A stretch of 64,000 nt of DNA from Halospina denitrificans (GCF_004364635.1 NZ_SOAX01000003.1:435538-499537); one strand, 5' to 3'. Numbered from the stretch's first letter, positions 1 through 8,479 are shown. Notes: a model not told the origin generated them from the sequence alone. Translations and numbers: made by a program.

Positions 1-2
1 GC

Positions 3-440
3 CAGCTCAAGAAAGGCATGCCGGTTACGGTGGAAGGGCCCTATGGCTGCTTCGATTTCGAGGACAACCATCCACGGCAGATATGGGTTGCCGGCGGCAT
101 CGGAATTACCCCGTTCGTGGCGCGCATGAAGTACCTGGCGCATCACCCCGACGAGCGCAAACCGGTCGACCTGTTCTTTGGCACCAATGAATACGAGCAG
201 GATGCCGCGGACAGGCTGGTCACGGATGCGGAGGCCGCCGGCGTGACACTGCATCTGTACTTCACGCCACGCGACGGATTTGTGACCGGGGAAATCATCC
301 GCTCAACAGTGCCGGAATGGCATGCAGCAAGTGTCTGGTTCTGCGGCCCAGCCGCCTTCGGCAAGGCGGTGAAGCGCGATCTGGTCAACAATGGCCTGGC
401 CCGCGCGGATTTCCACAGGGAACTGTTCAAAATGCGCTGA
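3..440 (+). CDS. Ferredoxin-NADP reductase-like flavoprotein, C-terminal part
   Basis: The gene is cut by the left edge of the window; the frame is open from base 3 and about 145 residues remain. It holds the NAD(P)-binding half of a ferredoxin reductase-type flavoprotein: a GGIGITPF nucleotide-binding motif follows the GPYG of the flavin domain, and the C-terminal WFCGPAAFGKAVKRDL is the usual pyridine-nucleotide/flavin contact. Family members carry electrons from NAD(P)H through FAD, often fused to a ferric-reductase-like membrane domain that would lie upstream of the window. Because the N-terminus is missing, the electron acceptor cannot be named. The stop lies 10 bases from the stop of the convergent wax ester synthase gene. 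Confidence 0.8.
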   Translation, partial: QLKKGMPVTVEGPYGCFDFEDNHPRQIWVAGGIGITPFVARMKYLAHHPDERKPVDLFFGTNEYEQDAADRLVTDAEAAGVTLHLYFTPRDGFVTGEIIRSTVPEWHAASVWFCGPAAFGKAVKRDLVNNGLARADFHRELFKMR

Positions 441-449
441 GCCAAAGAC

Positions 450-1853
450 TCAATGGATATCGACCACCTTCCCCCGGTTACCGAACGCCCGGGTCTGCAG
501 CTCGCGAAAGCTGTCTTCAAAATACCGGACAACCCGGTTTGGGGCATGCACCATGCTGGTGTCCGAGATAAGCCCGAACTGCACGGTCCCCGCATAGCTC
601 AGTATGCTCAGCCCCACCCCGAGATGACCCGACTGCGGCACCCAGACGAGTGGCTGCAGAATGCGTGCCCCGGCAATAGTCAGTGGCGATTGTGGCCCCG
701 GCACGTTGGTCATCACCAGGGAGGACTTGTCACTCAGGGTATCCAGGGCAAACTTTTCAAGCGCGGCGGGCCCATACCCCAGGAGCTCCAGGAGCCCGAA
801 GGTAACCCTTGGCTGGGCGGAGCTTTTGCTCTCCAACAGGGCCGCTTTTACCTTCTGGAAGCGCTTCATGGCATCGGGCTCATCCAGGGGCAACTCCACC
901 AGGACCAGCCCGAAACGGTTGCCCAACGACTTGATCGGCTCATCCCTGGGGCGGAGATTAAAGGGAATGGTGACGTGTATATTACCCTTGATGTAGCGGT
1001 CCGCCTCGTTCAGGTAGCGCCGTAATGCGCCGGCAACACAGGCAACCAGCACATCGTTCACGGTTGCTTCCAGCTGGTGCGCCAGCTCCTTGACGTCAGC
1101 CAGCGGCAGCGGATCCGCCCAGGCCACCCGTTTGCGCCCGGACAGTTCGGCGTGCAGCCGGGTATTCGGATCCTTCGGCATCATGCCAAGGTTGGCCAGT
1201 TCCTCGGCAATGTGCCTGCCTTCCTCAAGCCAGTGCGTGAAGTGCTCCGGATGGCGAGCCAGCTCCATCCCTTCCTCGACCAGTTCATGGCCCAGGTGGG
1301 CACCCTGTTGCGCCAGTTTCCGGAACGGAGCGGTCAGCGATTCGACCAGATTCTGCGCCTTCGGCGGATGGTCCTGCTTCTTGTCCGGCACCCAGCCCTC
1401 CTCGGCCAGGGACATCAGCACCTGCACCAGCGCAAGGCCGTCCGCAATGCAGTGGTGAAGGCGCGAGATCAGAGCCGCCCCACCCTGATAACCGTCAACG
1501 AGATGGAACTGCCAGAGCGGATGACGGAAATCCAGGGGGGTGCTGGCGAGATCCGCGACGAGCTCCTCCAGCGCCGCCTGGTCCCCGGGATCCGGCAGCG
1601 CGATATGATGCAGGTGGTTGTCGAGGTTGAAGTGGGGATCATCTTCCCAGAACACCTTACCGTCCTGCTCCACCACGCGCTGGGAAAACCGGTTGTAACG
1701 AAGCAGCCGTTTCTCGAGCAACTCCCTAAACTGGTCGATATCCACCTGGCGGTCAAGAACCAGCACGCCGGTGATCATCATGGGATTATCGTCCCGCTCC
1801 ATGTGGCACCAGGCCGTATCAACCGACGTCATCTGTTCCAGTCTGTCACTCAT
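450..1853 (-). CDS. Wax ester synthase / diacylglycerol acyltransferase (WS/DGAT)
   Basis: This 467-residue protein has the normal length of bacterial WS/DGAT enzymes, which join acyl-CoA to fatty alcohols or diacylglycerol to make storage wax esters or triacylglycerol at the inner membrane. The catalytic HHxxxDG motif is intact as HHCIADG (residues 133-139), preceded by a PLW motif near 112, and conserved ND and NVPGP motifs lie in the C-terminal half. The ATG at 1853 has an AAGG seven bases upstream. The promoter region holds a TTGACG-TG-CGTCAA palindrome about 41.5 bases from a predicted start site, suggesting ANR/FNR-type activation. No acyl-CoA or aldehyde reductase for fatty alcohol supply is visible nearby. 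Confidence 0.93.
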   Translation of the reverse strand: MSDRLEQMTSVDTAWCHMERDDNPMMITGVLVLDRQVDIDQFRELLEKRLLRYNRFSQRVVEQDGKVFWEDDPHFNLDNHLHHIALPDPGDQAALEELVADLASTPLDFRHPLWQFHLVDGYQGGAALISRLHHCIADGLALVQVLMSLAEEGWVPDKKQDHPPKAQNLVESLTAPFRKLAQQGAHLGHELVEEGMELARHPEHFTHWLEEGRHIAEELANLGMMPKDPNTRLHAELSGRKRVAWADPLPLADVKELAHQLEATVNDVLVACVAGALRRYLNEADRYIKGNIHVTIPFNLRPRDEPIKSLGNRFGLVLVELPLDEPDAMKRFQKVKAALLESKSSAQPRVTFGLLELLGYGPAALEKFALDTLSDKSSLVMTNVPGPQSPLTIAGARILQPLVWVPQSGHLGVGLSILSYAGTVQFGLISDTSMVHAPNRVVRYFEDSFRELQTRAFGNRGKVVDIH

Positions 1854-1913
1854 AGATTACCTTCGATGTCTCGTCCCCAGATTTCTGGTTTTTTTCCTCG
1901 TCTTAACTCTCTA

Positions 1914-1919
1914 ATCTTA
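1914..1919 (-). promoter_or_regulatory. Predicted -10 of the wax ester synthase gene
   Basis: On the minus strand these bases read TAAGAT, a 4/6 match to TATAAT. A start site near 1908 would place the palindrome at 1943-1956 at about -41.5, the class II position for FNR-family activators, where no good -35 box is needed. The leader would be about 55 bases. This is a prediction from spacing only. Confidence 0.4.
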
Positions 1920-1942
1920 GAGCCAGAAATCCACGCTCTTCG

Positions 1943-1956
1943 TTGACGTGCGTCAA
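1943..1956. promoter_or_regulatory. ANR/FNR-like box TTGACGTGCGTCAA
   Basis: The site is a perfect inverted repeat, TTGACG-TG-CGTCAA, extended by one more G/C pair on each side. It matches the TTGA-N6-TCAA core bound by the FNR/ANR/DNR regulators. It lies between the divergent wax ester synthase and M42 peptidase genes. It is correctly spaced for class II activation of the former and lies about 68 bases upstream of the predicted start site of the latter. Two similar sites occur at 23023 and 28187. Confidence 0.55.
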
Positions 1957-2005
1957 CATTTGGCATGGCGACAGGAGCAGGTTACCCGAAGCCCTCCAGT
2001 TTCTT

Positions 2006-2011
2006 TATAAT
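2006..2011 (+). promoter_or_regulatory. Predicted -10 (TATAAT) of the M42 peptidase gene
   Basis: A consensus TATAAT lies 42 bases upstream of the chosen ATG at 2054 and predicts a start site near 2018. The matching -35 is poor, so an activator could be needed; the palindrome at 1943-1956 would sit near -68. Confidence 0.45.
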
Positions 2012-2053
2012 CGGGGGCGATTCCATCCCAACACCGACAAAAAGAGTGACTCC

Positions 2054-3322
2054 ATGAGTGAAGCGACACAGCCCTGGAACCAGCCCATGCCAGAGGAGCA
2101 GTTCAACCTGATGCGGGACATCCTGGCGGCACCGAGTCCCATCGGGCTGGAGGCGGCCATGACCTATGGCGTGCTCAAACCCTACCTCGAGCGCGTCACG
2201 CCGAGCGACTGGCACATTCACCAGTTCAAGGGAACGGCCGGAATCGTACTGGATACCCATCCCGGCCGGGACGATATGTTCAAGGTGATGATCATCGGCC
2301 ATGCGGACAAGATCCGCATGCAGGTACGCAGCATTGGTGATGACGGCAAGATCTGGATCAACAGCGACTCCTTCCTGCCTACCACCCTCATCGGTCACGA
2401 GGTCAAGCTGTTCAGCGAGGACCCGGAGAACCCGGGCAGCTACCGTGTGATTGAAGGTGGCACCGTGGAGGCCCTGGGTGCGATCCACTTTGCGGACCCA
2501 ACCGTGCGCAGCGGCGAAAAAGGCATCAAGAAGGAACAGCTCTACCTGGAGCTCCAGATCCACGGCGAGAACAAGAAGCAGCAGGTGGAAAACCTGGGCG
2601 TTCGTCCCGGCGACTCCATCATCATGAATCGCCCCATCCGCAAGGGCTTCAGCCCCAACACCTTCTATGGCGCCTATCTGGACAATGGCCTTGGCTGCTT
2701 CGCCACGGCGGAAGCCGCACGCCTGGTTGCGGAAGCCGGGGGCACCCAGAAGATCCGGGTGATGTTCGCCATTGCAACCTACGAGGAGATCGGCCGTTTC
2801 GGCAGCCGGGTCCTGGCGGGTGAACTCAAGCCTGACGCGATCATTGGCGTGGACGTAAACCACGACTACAAGGCCGCGCCTGGCATTGGTGACCGACGCA
2901 TGAACCCCCAGGAAATGGGCAAGGGCTTCACCATGTCCGTGGGCGCGATTGCCAGTGAACAGCTGAATCGGTTCTTCGAGACGACCGCCCGCGAACAGGG
3001 CATCCCCTTCCAACGGGACGTTGTAGGGCCGGACACCGGCACAGACGGCATGGCCGGCGTGCTGGCAAGTGTGGACTGCGCGGCGACGTCCATCGGCTTC
3101 CCGATCCGGAACATGCACACCATTTCGGAGTCCGGGAACACCCAGGACGTGCTGGCGGCCATCCACGCCATCAAGGGAACCCTCCAGGCGCTGGATGCAC
3201 TGTCGGACCCGCACCGCGAGTTCAAGGACAACCACCCGCGCCTGGATCAGGCAAGCGGCCTTGGCCACCAGGGCAGCGACAAGCCGAAAGGAGCTGATTC
3301 CGAGTCCGAAGCCGGTTCCTGA
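2054..3322 (+). CDS. M42-family metallopeptidase of the NAGGN osmoprotectant type
   Basis: This is a dinuclear-metal aminopeptidase-like protein. Expected metal ligands are visible in order: the His of MIIGHADKI, the Asp of AYLDNGLGC, the Glu pair of TYEEIGRFG, the Asp of GVDVNHDY and the His of MHTISESG. The sequence resembles the M42 subgroup that normally accompanies the two enzymes making N-acetylglutaminylglutamine amide, a compatible solute. I chose the ATG at 2054 (422 residues). The open frame extends to 1943, but only through the promoter and TATAAT. Neither the NAGGN synthetase nor the amidotransferase is adjacent, so the gene is an orphan here and the osmolyte role is inferred. It could instead be a general aminopeptidase. 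Confidence 0.8.
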   Translation: MSEATQPWNQPMPEEQFNLMRDILAAPSPIGLEAAMTYGVLKPYLERVTPSDWHIHQFKGTAGIVLDTHPGRDDMFKVMIIGHADKIRMQVRSIGDDGKIWINSDSFLPTTLIGHEVKLFSEDPENPGSYRVIEGGTVEALGAIHFADPTVRSGEKGIKKEQLYLELQIHGENKKQQVENLGVRPGDSIIMNRPIRKGFSPNTFYGAYLDNGLGCFATAEAARLVAEAGGTQKIRVMFAIATYEEIGRFGSRVLAGELKPDAIIGVDVNHDYKAAPGIGDRRMNPQEMGKGFTMSVGAIASEQLNRFFETTAREQGIPFQRDVVGPDTGTDGMAGVLASVDCAATSIGFPIRNMHTISESGNTQDVLAAIHAIKGTLQALDALSDPHREFKDNHPRLDQASGLGHQGSDKPKGADSESEAGS

Positions 3323-3329
3323 ACCGGCT
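3310..3329 (+). terminator. Hairpin overlapping the M42 peptidase stop codon
   Basis: AGCCGGTTC and GAACCGGCT form a near-perfect inverted repeat that spans the TGA stop at 3320-3322. No T-run follows, so it may be an mRNA-stabilising or pause structure rather than a true intrinsic terminator. Confidence 0.3.
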
Positions 3330-3395
3330 CGGGCCAAATACGGCAACATAGTCCGCAACCCCTAACAACAACAATACTCACAGGGAATCGCTTCT

Positions 3396-4274
3396 ATGCA
3401 GTCCAGCCCATTGATTTCCATAGGCTTGCCGGTATCGCTGTTCATTATCATGATCGGCATCGGCATGACGCTGACGCCGCGTGATTTCCGCCAGGTCGCC
3501 GTCTATCCCAAAGGCATCATTGTCGGAACACTCGCGCAGATCCTGCTCATGCCGGCCCTGGCCTTCCTGCTGATTCCGCTTTTCGGGCTCTCCCCGGCGA
3601 TTGCTGTTGGGCTGGTGATTATCGCGGCCTGTCCCGGCGGCACCACGTCCAACCTGTTCGCACTCATGGCGCGAGGGAACGTAGCCCTGTCCATTGTTCT
3701 GACCGTGGTTGCCAACCTCATCACCATCATCTCCCTGCCGCTTCTGGCCAACCTGGCCCTGGGGATGTACATGGACGCCAGTGAAGACATCTACCTGCCT
3801 TTGGATCGCACCATTGGAACCCTGGTGCTGATCGTGCTGCTTCCCATCGCTATAGGCATGGGCCTTAAGAGCTATTTCCCTGAAAAGGCCCACCGGGCGG
3901 AAGGCGCGGTCAGCATCTTCGGCGGCTTAGTGCTGGCAGCGCTGGTGGTGATCATTGTCTACGGGGCACGCGATGAACTCGGCTCCCTGCTGACCCAGGC
4001 CGGGCCGGCGACCGTGACGTTGATCCTGCTGGGCATCGGCGTCGGACTCCTGGCTGGGCGCATCGCGGGGCTCACCCAGCGCGAGTCCATGGCGGTTGCC
4101 ATGGAACTGGGCATCAAGAACGCCACCATCGGACTTCTGATCACCGTCAACCTGCTCGGCTCGGAAACCATGTCGATTCCCTCGGCCGTATATGGCGTGT
4201 TGATGTTCTTCTTCGGCTTTCTGTTAATCTTGCTGGGGCGGCGCATTATACCCCAGCCGCTTAAAGGTCACTGA
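3396..4274 (+). CDS. BASS-family (bile acid:sodium symporter) transporter
   Basis: This 292-residue integral membrane protein has about nine or ten hydrophobic segments and the conserved family signature ACPGGTTSN near residue 71, in one of the crossed helices that bind sodium. The family couples sodium entry to uptake of organic anions such as bile acids, pyruvate or pantoate; the substrate here is not readable from sequence. It lies 73 bases after the M42 peptidase in the same direction and 20 bases before the hydrolase-OsmC gene, so co-transcription is possible. The start ATG is preceded by an AGGGAAT stretch. Confidence 0.85.
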   Translation: MQSSPLISIGLPVSLFIIMIGIGMTLTPRDFRQVAVYPKGIIVGTLAQILLMPALAFLLIPLFGLSPAIAVGLVIIAACPGGTTSNLFALMARGNVALSIVLTVVANLITIISLPLLANLALGMYMDASEDIYLPLDRTIGTLVLIVLLPIAIGMGLKSYFPEKAHRAEGAVSIFGGLVLAALVVIIVYGARDELGSLLTQAGPATVTLILLGIGVGLLAGRIAGLTQRESMAVAMELGIKNATIGLLITVNLLGSETMSIPSAVYGVLMFFFGFLLILLGRRIIPQPLKGH

Positions 4275-4294
4275 AACAACCATGGAGAGCCCGG

Positions 4295-5497
4295 ATGCCT
4301 GCCATTGCCTTTGAATCCCGGAACGGCCACACACTGAAGGGCAACATTGAACTGCCACCGGGTGGCGTCTGGCGGGCAACCGCCATCTTTGCCCATTGCT
4401 TTACCTGTGGCAGCGAGGTGCGAGCCGCCCGCACTATCACCTCGGCACTCGCAGGTGCCGGCTTCGCGGTGCTTCGGTTCGATTTCACGGGACTCGGCGA
4501 AAGCGAGGGTGAGTTCGCGGACACCAACTTCTCCAGCAACCTGGACGACCTCGAGGATGCCGCCGGGTGGCTGGGCAGTCATTACGCCGCACCCCAGCTT
4601 CTTGTGGGTCACTCCCTGGGTGGTTCAGCGGCGCTGGCAGTCGCGGAACGGTTGGACAGCGTCCGCGCCATTGCAACTATCGGTGCCCCGGCCAGCCCGG
4701 ACCATATACTCAAGCAGTTCGGCGAGGATCTGGAGCGGATCGAGGAAAACGGCAGCGCCCAGGTCAACCTGGCGGGCCGCCCGTTCCGCATCCGCAAAGA
4801 CTTCATCGACGACGCCCGGGACCACGACCTCAGCGAACGCCTCCACAAGCTGCGCCGGGCGCTTCTCGTGATGCATGCCCCGCACGACACCATCGTGGAC
4901 ATCGACAATGCCGAAGCCATCTACACCGCCGCCCTGCACCCCAAGAGCTTTATCGGCCTGGACGACGCTGACCATCTCCTGTCCCGCCGGGCGGACGCCG
5001 AGTATGCCGCCCAAGTGGTCTCGGCCTGGGCCGCGCGCTTCCTTGAACCGGAAACCACCCCGGCCCCCGAAGGCGCCCGCGTAATCGGCCGCACCGAGGA
5101 TAACTTCCTCTGCCGCGTCCAGGCCGGCCCCCACGAACTGGTGGCGGACGAACCCAAAGCCAATGGCGGCACCGACCGCGGCCCGGATCCCTACGGCCTG
5201 CTGGCCTCGTCACTGGGCGCCTGTACTGTCATGACCATCAACATGTACGCCCGCCACAAGAAGCTCCCCGTGGACCGGGTTACCTGCGAGGTATCCCACC
5301 GCAAGATTCACGCTAAGGACTGCGAGGAATGCGAGACAACATCGGGCAAAGTGGATGAACTGGTGCGCCACATCTGGATTGAGGGGGATGTAACTGAGGA
5401 ACAGCGCCAGCGAATGCTGCAGATTGCCGGCAAGTGTCCGGTTCACCAGACGCTGAAGAGTGAAATCCGGATGCACGACGAACTTATGGAAGAATAA
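4295..5497 (+). CDS. Alpha/beta hydrolase fused to an OsmC peroxiredoxin-like domain
   Basis: This 400-residue protein has two domains. Residues 1-250 form an alpha/beta hydrolase with nucleophile elbow GHSLGG and a late Asp and His (APHDTIVD, DADHLL). Residues 265-400 form an OsmC/Ohr-like domain with its two redox cysteines, in SLGACT and GKCPVHQTL, which in the family reduce organic hydroperoxides. The fusion is a recognised architecture in proteobacteria; its substrate is unknown, and linked detoxification of an ester and its peroxide is a guess. The ATG at 4295 follows a GGAG (4283-4286). Confidence 0.88.
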   Translation: MPAIAFESRNGHTLKGNIELPPGGVWRATAIFAHCFTCGSEVRAARTITSALAGAGFAVLRFDFTGLGESEGEFADTNFSSNLDDLEDAAGWLGSHYAAPQLLVGHSLGGSAALAVAERLDSVRAIATIGAPASPDHILKQFGEDLERIEENGSAQVNLAGRPFRIRKDFIDDARDHDLSERLHKLRRALLVMHAPHDTIVDIDNAEAIYTAALHPKSFIGLDDADHLLSRRADAEYAAQVVSAWAARFLEPETTPAPEGARVIGRTEDNFLCRVQAGPHELVADEPKANGGTDRGPDPYGLLASSLGACTVMTINMYARHKKLPVDRVTCEVSHRKIHAKDCEECETTSGKVDELVRHIWIEGDVTEEQRQRMLQIAGKCPVHQTLKSEIRMHDELMEE

Positions 5498-5525
5498 GTC
5501 CCGGATTGATACTTATGAGTTACCG

Positions 5526-6620
5526 CTAACGCCATTCGGCCAGTCTGACGGGAACCCGCCGGGCGCCCCAGCGGCCTGGGTCCCCATCGAAAACACCAGC
5601 ACATTGGGTACCGCACTTAGTGCAGTGTCCGTCTGCCGTCAGGTTCCAGTCGCTGAGCACGAACCAATCACGGCCGATCAGCTTCTGGCCGCAGTGGTGG
5701 CAGTAGGTGCTGCCGCCTGTCTCATCGTGCACGTTGCCGGTATAGGCGTAACGTACGCCGTTTTTCATGGCGATCTCCCTCGCCCGGGTCAATGTTTCCG
5801 GCGGCGTACGAGGGTAATCCATCATCTTGAAATCCGGATGGAAGGCCGTGAAATGCATGGGGATATCCGGCCCCAGGCGTTCCACCACCCACCGGGTCAT
5901 TTGATCAATCTCCTCGCTGGAGTCGTTCTCCCCCGGGATCAGGAGCGTTGTCAGCTCAAACCAGACGTCGGTCTCATTATGGACGTACTCAAGGGTGTCC
6001 AGCACCGGCTGGAGCTCGCTGCCCGTGATCTTGCGGTAGAACCGCTCGGTGAAGGCCTTGAGGTCGAAGTTGATCGCGTCCATATAGCGGAAGAACTCCT
6101 TCCGCGGCTCTTCACAGATATAGCCGGCCGTCACCCCCACTGCCTTGATGCCCCGCTCATGGCAGGCCTGGGCAACGTCGATGGCGTATTCGTGGAAGAT
6201 GATCGGATCATTATAGGTAAAGGCAATGCTACGGCAGCCCAGATCCTCGGCGGCGCGCGCGATGGTCTCCGGGTCCGCCTGGTCCGCAAGCGTATCCATC
6301 TCCCGGGACTTGCTCATATCCCAGTTCTGGCAGAACTTGCAGAACAGGTTGCAGCCGGCGGTGCCGAAGGACAGGACCGAGGTGCCGGGCAGATAATGGT
6401 TCAGGGGTTTCTTCTCAATCGGGTCGACGCAGAACCCGCTGGAGCGCCCGTAGGTCGTGAGCACAATCTGGTCGTCATGGCGGGCACGCACAAAGCACAG
6501 CCCCTGCTGGCCTTCCTTGAGCTTGCACGCACGCGGACACAGGTCGCACTGGATACGACCATCGTCCAGCTGGTGCCAATAGACCGTTGGAAAGCGATCT
6601 GTCGGGATATTATGAGTCAT
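5526..6620 (-). CDS. amrS: AmmeMemoRadiSam system radical SAM enzyme
   Basis: This 364-residue radical SAM protein carries the cluster-binding motif CNLFCKFC in a GTAGCNLFCKFCQNW context, an N-terminal CDLCPRACKL region and a C-terminal pair of CxxC knuckles (YCHHC and HCTKC) that probably bind zinc. It belongs to the family co-occurring with Memo and AMMECR1 homologues, both of which lie divergently just upstream. The reaction of the trio is not settled to my knowledge. I chose the ATG at 6620 because GGGAG lies six bases upstream; an ATG at 6626 abuts that site and the longer frame to 6692 runs through the promoter. Confidence 0.88.
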   Translation of the reverse strand: MTHNIPTDRFPTVYWHQLDDGRIQCDLCPRACKLKEGQQGLCFVRARHDDQIVLTTYGRSSGFCVDPIEKKPLNHYLPGTSVLSFGTAGCNLFCKFCQNWDMSKSREMDTLADQADPETIARAAEDLGCRSIAFTYNDPIIFHEYAIDVAQACHERGIKAVGVTAGYICEEPRKEFFRYMDAINFDLKAFTERFYRKITGSELQPVLDTLEYVHNETDVWFELTTLLIPGENDSSEEIDQMTRWVVERLGPDIPMHFTAFHPDFKMMDYPRTPPETLTRAREIAMKNGVRYAYTGNVHDETGGSTYCHHCGQKLIGRDWFVLSDWNLTADGHCTKCGTQCAGVFDGDPGRWGARRVPVRLAEWR

Positions 6621-6644
6621 GGTCATCTCCCGCCTGACTGGTGT

Positions 6645-6660
6645 TATATTAACCATTATA
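6645..6660. promoter_or_regulatory. Overlapping divergent promoters for amrS and amrB
   Basis: On the plus strand TGTTATATT (6642-6650) is an extended -10 for the Memo gene. On the minus strand 6660-6655 reads a perfect TATAAT for the radical SAM gene. Good -35 boxes are not evident in either direction. Only about 62 bases separate the two start codons, so both leaders are short (roughly 26 and 28 bases) and the two polymerases would compete. Confidence 0.5.
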
Positions 6661-6682
6661 GGGCTGCAGAAGGAGGTTAACC

Positions 6683-7474
6683 ATGGATTCACAGATTCGA
6701 CCGCCAGCGGTTGCCGGTCTTTTCTATCCGGACAACGCGGAAGTACTGGCTACCCAGGTTAACGGCTTTCTTGACAACGCCGACAGCACCATTGACCCGC
6801 CCAAGGCTCTGATTGCCCCCCATGCGGGTTACCCTTTCTCCGGGGCCGTTGCCGGACGCGCCTACGCGCCCGTGCGTGGCAATGCGGATCGTTTCTCCCG
6901 CGTGGTGCTGCTGGGCCCCAGTCACAGGGTCCCCTTCCGCGGCATGGCCGCCAGCCGGGCGGATTATTTCGCCACGCCCATGGGCAACGTCCGGATCGAC
7001 CAGGAGACCCTGTCCCGGCTCGCGACTGAGCGGGATGATGTGGTCTACCGCGAGGACGCCCATGAGCGCGAACACGGTCTGGAAGTGCATCTGCCGTTTC
7101 TCCAGGCACTGCTGGGTGATTTTTCCGTGGTTCCGTTGGTGGTGGGCGACGCCGGTCCGGAAGCCGTGGGCAGTCTGCTTGAGTCAGTATGGGGCGGGCC
7201 TGAAACACTTATCGTAATCAGTTCGGACCTGAGCCATTTCATGGATTATGACAGCGCGGTCCGGCGCGACAGGGCAACGTCCGAAGCCATTGAGAAACTG
7301 CGTTACGAGGATGTGCACGAAGGGGATGCCTGCGGCCGCCACCCAATCAACGGCCTGCTCTGGCTGGCCCGCAGGAAGGGCATGGAAGGCCGGATTCTGG
7401 ATCTGAGGAACTCAGGCGATGCCGGGGCTCCGAAAAACAGCGTGGTAGGATATGGTGCCTATGTCTTCAACTGA
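6683..7474 (+). CDS. amrB: AmmeMemoRadiSam system protein B (Memo-like)
   Basis: This 263-residue protein is a full-length Memo homologue, opening with RPPAVAGLFYP and carrying HAGYPFSG (His near 48) and SDLSHFMDYD. These correspond to residues that line the putative metal site in the class III non-haem dioxygenase fold. A near-perfect Shine-Dalgarno AAGGAGGT lies seven bases before the ATG, the strongest ribosome site in this part of the window. The 3' end overlaps the AMMECR1 gene by 14 bases, indicating translational coupling. The biochemical role is uncertain. Confidence 0.9.
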   Translation: MDSQIRPPAVAGLFYPDNAEVLATQVNGFLDNADSTIDPPKALIAPHAGYPFSGAVAGRAYAPVRGNADRFSRVVLLGPSHRVPFRGMAASRADYFATPMGNVRIDQETLSRLATERDDVVYREDAHEREHGLEVHLPFLQALLGDFSVVPLVVGDAGPEAVGSLLESVWGGPETLIVISSDLSHFMDYDSAVRRDRATSEAIEKLRYEDVHEGDACGRHPINGLLWLARRKGMEGRILDLRNSGDAGAPKNSVVGYGAYVFN

Positions 7475-8045
7475 TTACCTGACGCCAGAGCAACGCCAAC
7501 AGCTTCTGGAGCCGGCGCGCACAAGCATCCGGGAAGGACTGGAGACCGGTCAGCCGAAACAGATGGACCCGGCTGACTGGCCAATGCCCCTGCAGGTGGA
7601 AAGGGCGAGCTTCGTGACCCTTTACAGCCTGAACGGCAGCCTCAGGGGCTGCATTGGCGCCCTCCAGGCCTACCAGTCGTTGGTGCAGGATGTTTCAGAC
7701 CATGCCTATGCAGCGGCTTTCCGAGACCCGCGATTTTCGCCCTTGAAAGCAGAGGAGCTGGAAAGAATTCGTTTGAATATTTCAGTCCTGACAGTGCCCG
7801 AATCCCTTGAGGTTGCCTCCGAGAAAGACCTTCTGGCCTGGCTTACCCCGGGGGAGGACGGCCTGATCCTGGAGGATGGTCCGTACCGCAGCACCTTCCT
7901 GCCCGCCGTCTGGTCTTCGCTCGATACACCGGAAGCCTTCGTGCGGGAACTGAAGCGCAAGGCTGGCCTGGGGGCGGATTACTGGTCACCAACCATCCGA
8001 TTCCGACGCTACCGGACCGAGTCCTTCGGTGAGGAAGACGCCTGA
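7461..8045 (+). CDS. amrA: AmmeMemoRadiSam system protein A (AMMECR1 domain)
   Basis: This is a 194-residue single-domain AMMECR1 protein. The family hallmark LRGCIGAL is present near residue 60, followed by AFRDPRFSPL and the ISVL strand. I chose the ATG at 7461, which begins MSSTDYL; an alternative start at 7452 adds three residues. The gene overlaps the end of amrB and so completes the AmmeMemoRadiSam trio. Its last 37 bases overlap the convergent DUF2784 gene. AMMECR1 proteins have no proven activity in bacteria. Confidence 0.9.
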   Translation: MSSTDYLTPEQRQQLLEPARTSIREGLETGQPKQMDPADWPMPLQVERASFVTLYSLNGSLRGCIGALQAYQSLVQDVSDHAYAAAFRDPRFSPLKAEELERIRLNISVLTVPESLEVASEKDLLAWLTPGEDGLILEDGPYRSTFLPAVWSSLDTPEAFVRELKRKAGLGADYWSPTIRFRRYRTESFGEEDA

Positions 8046-8470
8046 TTAGCCCCTGAAGACGGGCGCGGCGGCAACCACCACCAGCTCCAGGCCACCAGAA
8101 TGGCAAACCCCGTATAGCCCATCACAAACACCCACCAGGGCAGGTCGTAAAAAAGCAGGTTTCCAACCCAGGATTCAATCAACCCCTGCTGCTGGGATGA
8201 TTCGCCCGCGGCCCTGCGCAGCTCATGTTCCCAGAGGGTCAGCGGACAGAGACGACCCAGCCAGGCCTGAACCACCACAATGCCAATGGTCACCAGATGG
8301 ATGCCCCGAACCCAGATGTTGCGGACCCAACGCCAGCCGCGACAGCCACCGACGATGAACAGCAGCTGCCCTACGACCACAAAGGCCACAATGCCCGCAT
8401 GGATCAGCAGCACCAGATCCGCCAGTACCCCTGGGAACGGCAGTGACTCATAAAAGGTTGTCGCATCCAT
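8009..8470 (-). CDS. DUF2784 family membrane protein
   Basis: This 153-residue protein has about four hydrophobic segments (roughly residues 15-35, 55-75, 100-120 and 115-135) and the arrangement of DUF2784: DLVLLIHAGIV near the N-terminus, W/R-rich GWRWVRNIWVRGIH, and CPLTLWEHELRR. Proteins of this family are small inner-membrane proteins of unknown function. The gene sits nine bases downstream of modC in the same direction and may be the last gene of the mod transcript. Its 3' end overlaps the AMMECR1 coding region by 37 bases. Confidence 0.8.
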   Translation of the reverse strand: MDATTFYESLPFPGVLADLVLLIHAGIVAFVVVGQLLFIVGGCRGWRWVRNIWVRGIHLVTIGIVVVQAWLGRLCPLTLWEHELRRAAGESSQQQGLIESWVGNLLFYDLPWWVFVMGYTGFAILVAWSWWWLPPRPSSGANQASSSPKDSVR

Positions 8471-8479
8471 AAACCGCCC

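Noticed and set aside
1982-3358. 458-codon frame on the minus strand opposite the M42 peptidase gene
   Set aside because: The plus-strand protein has all metal ligands; the minus-strand frame is a composition artefact.
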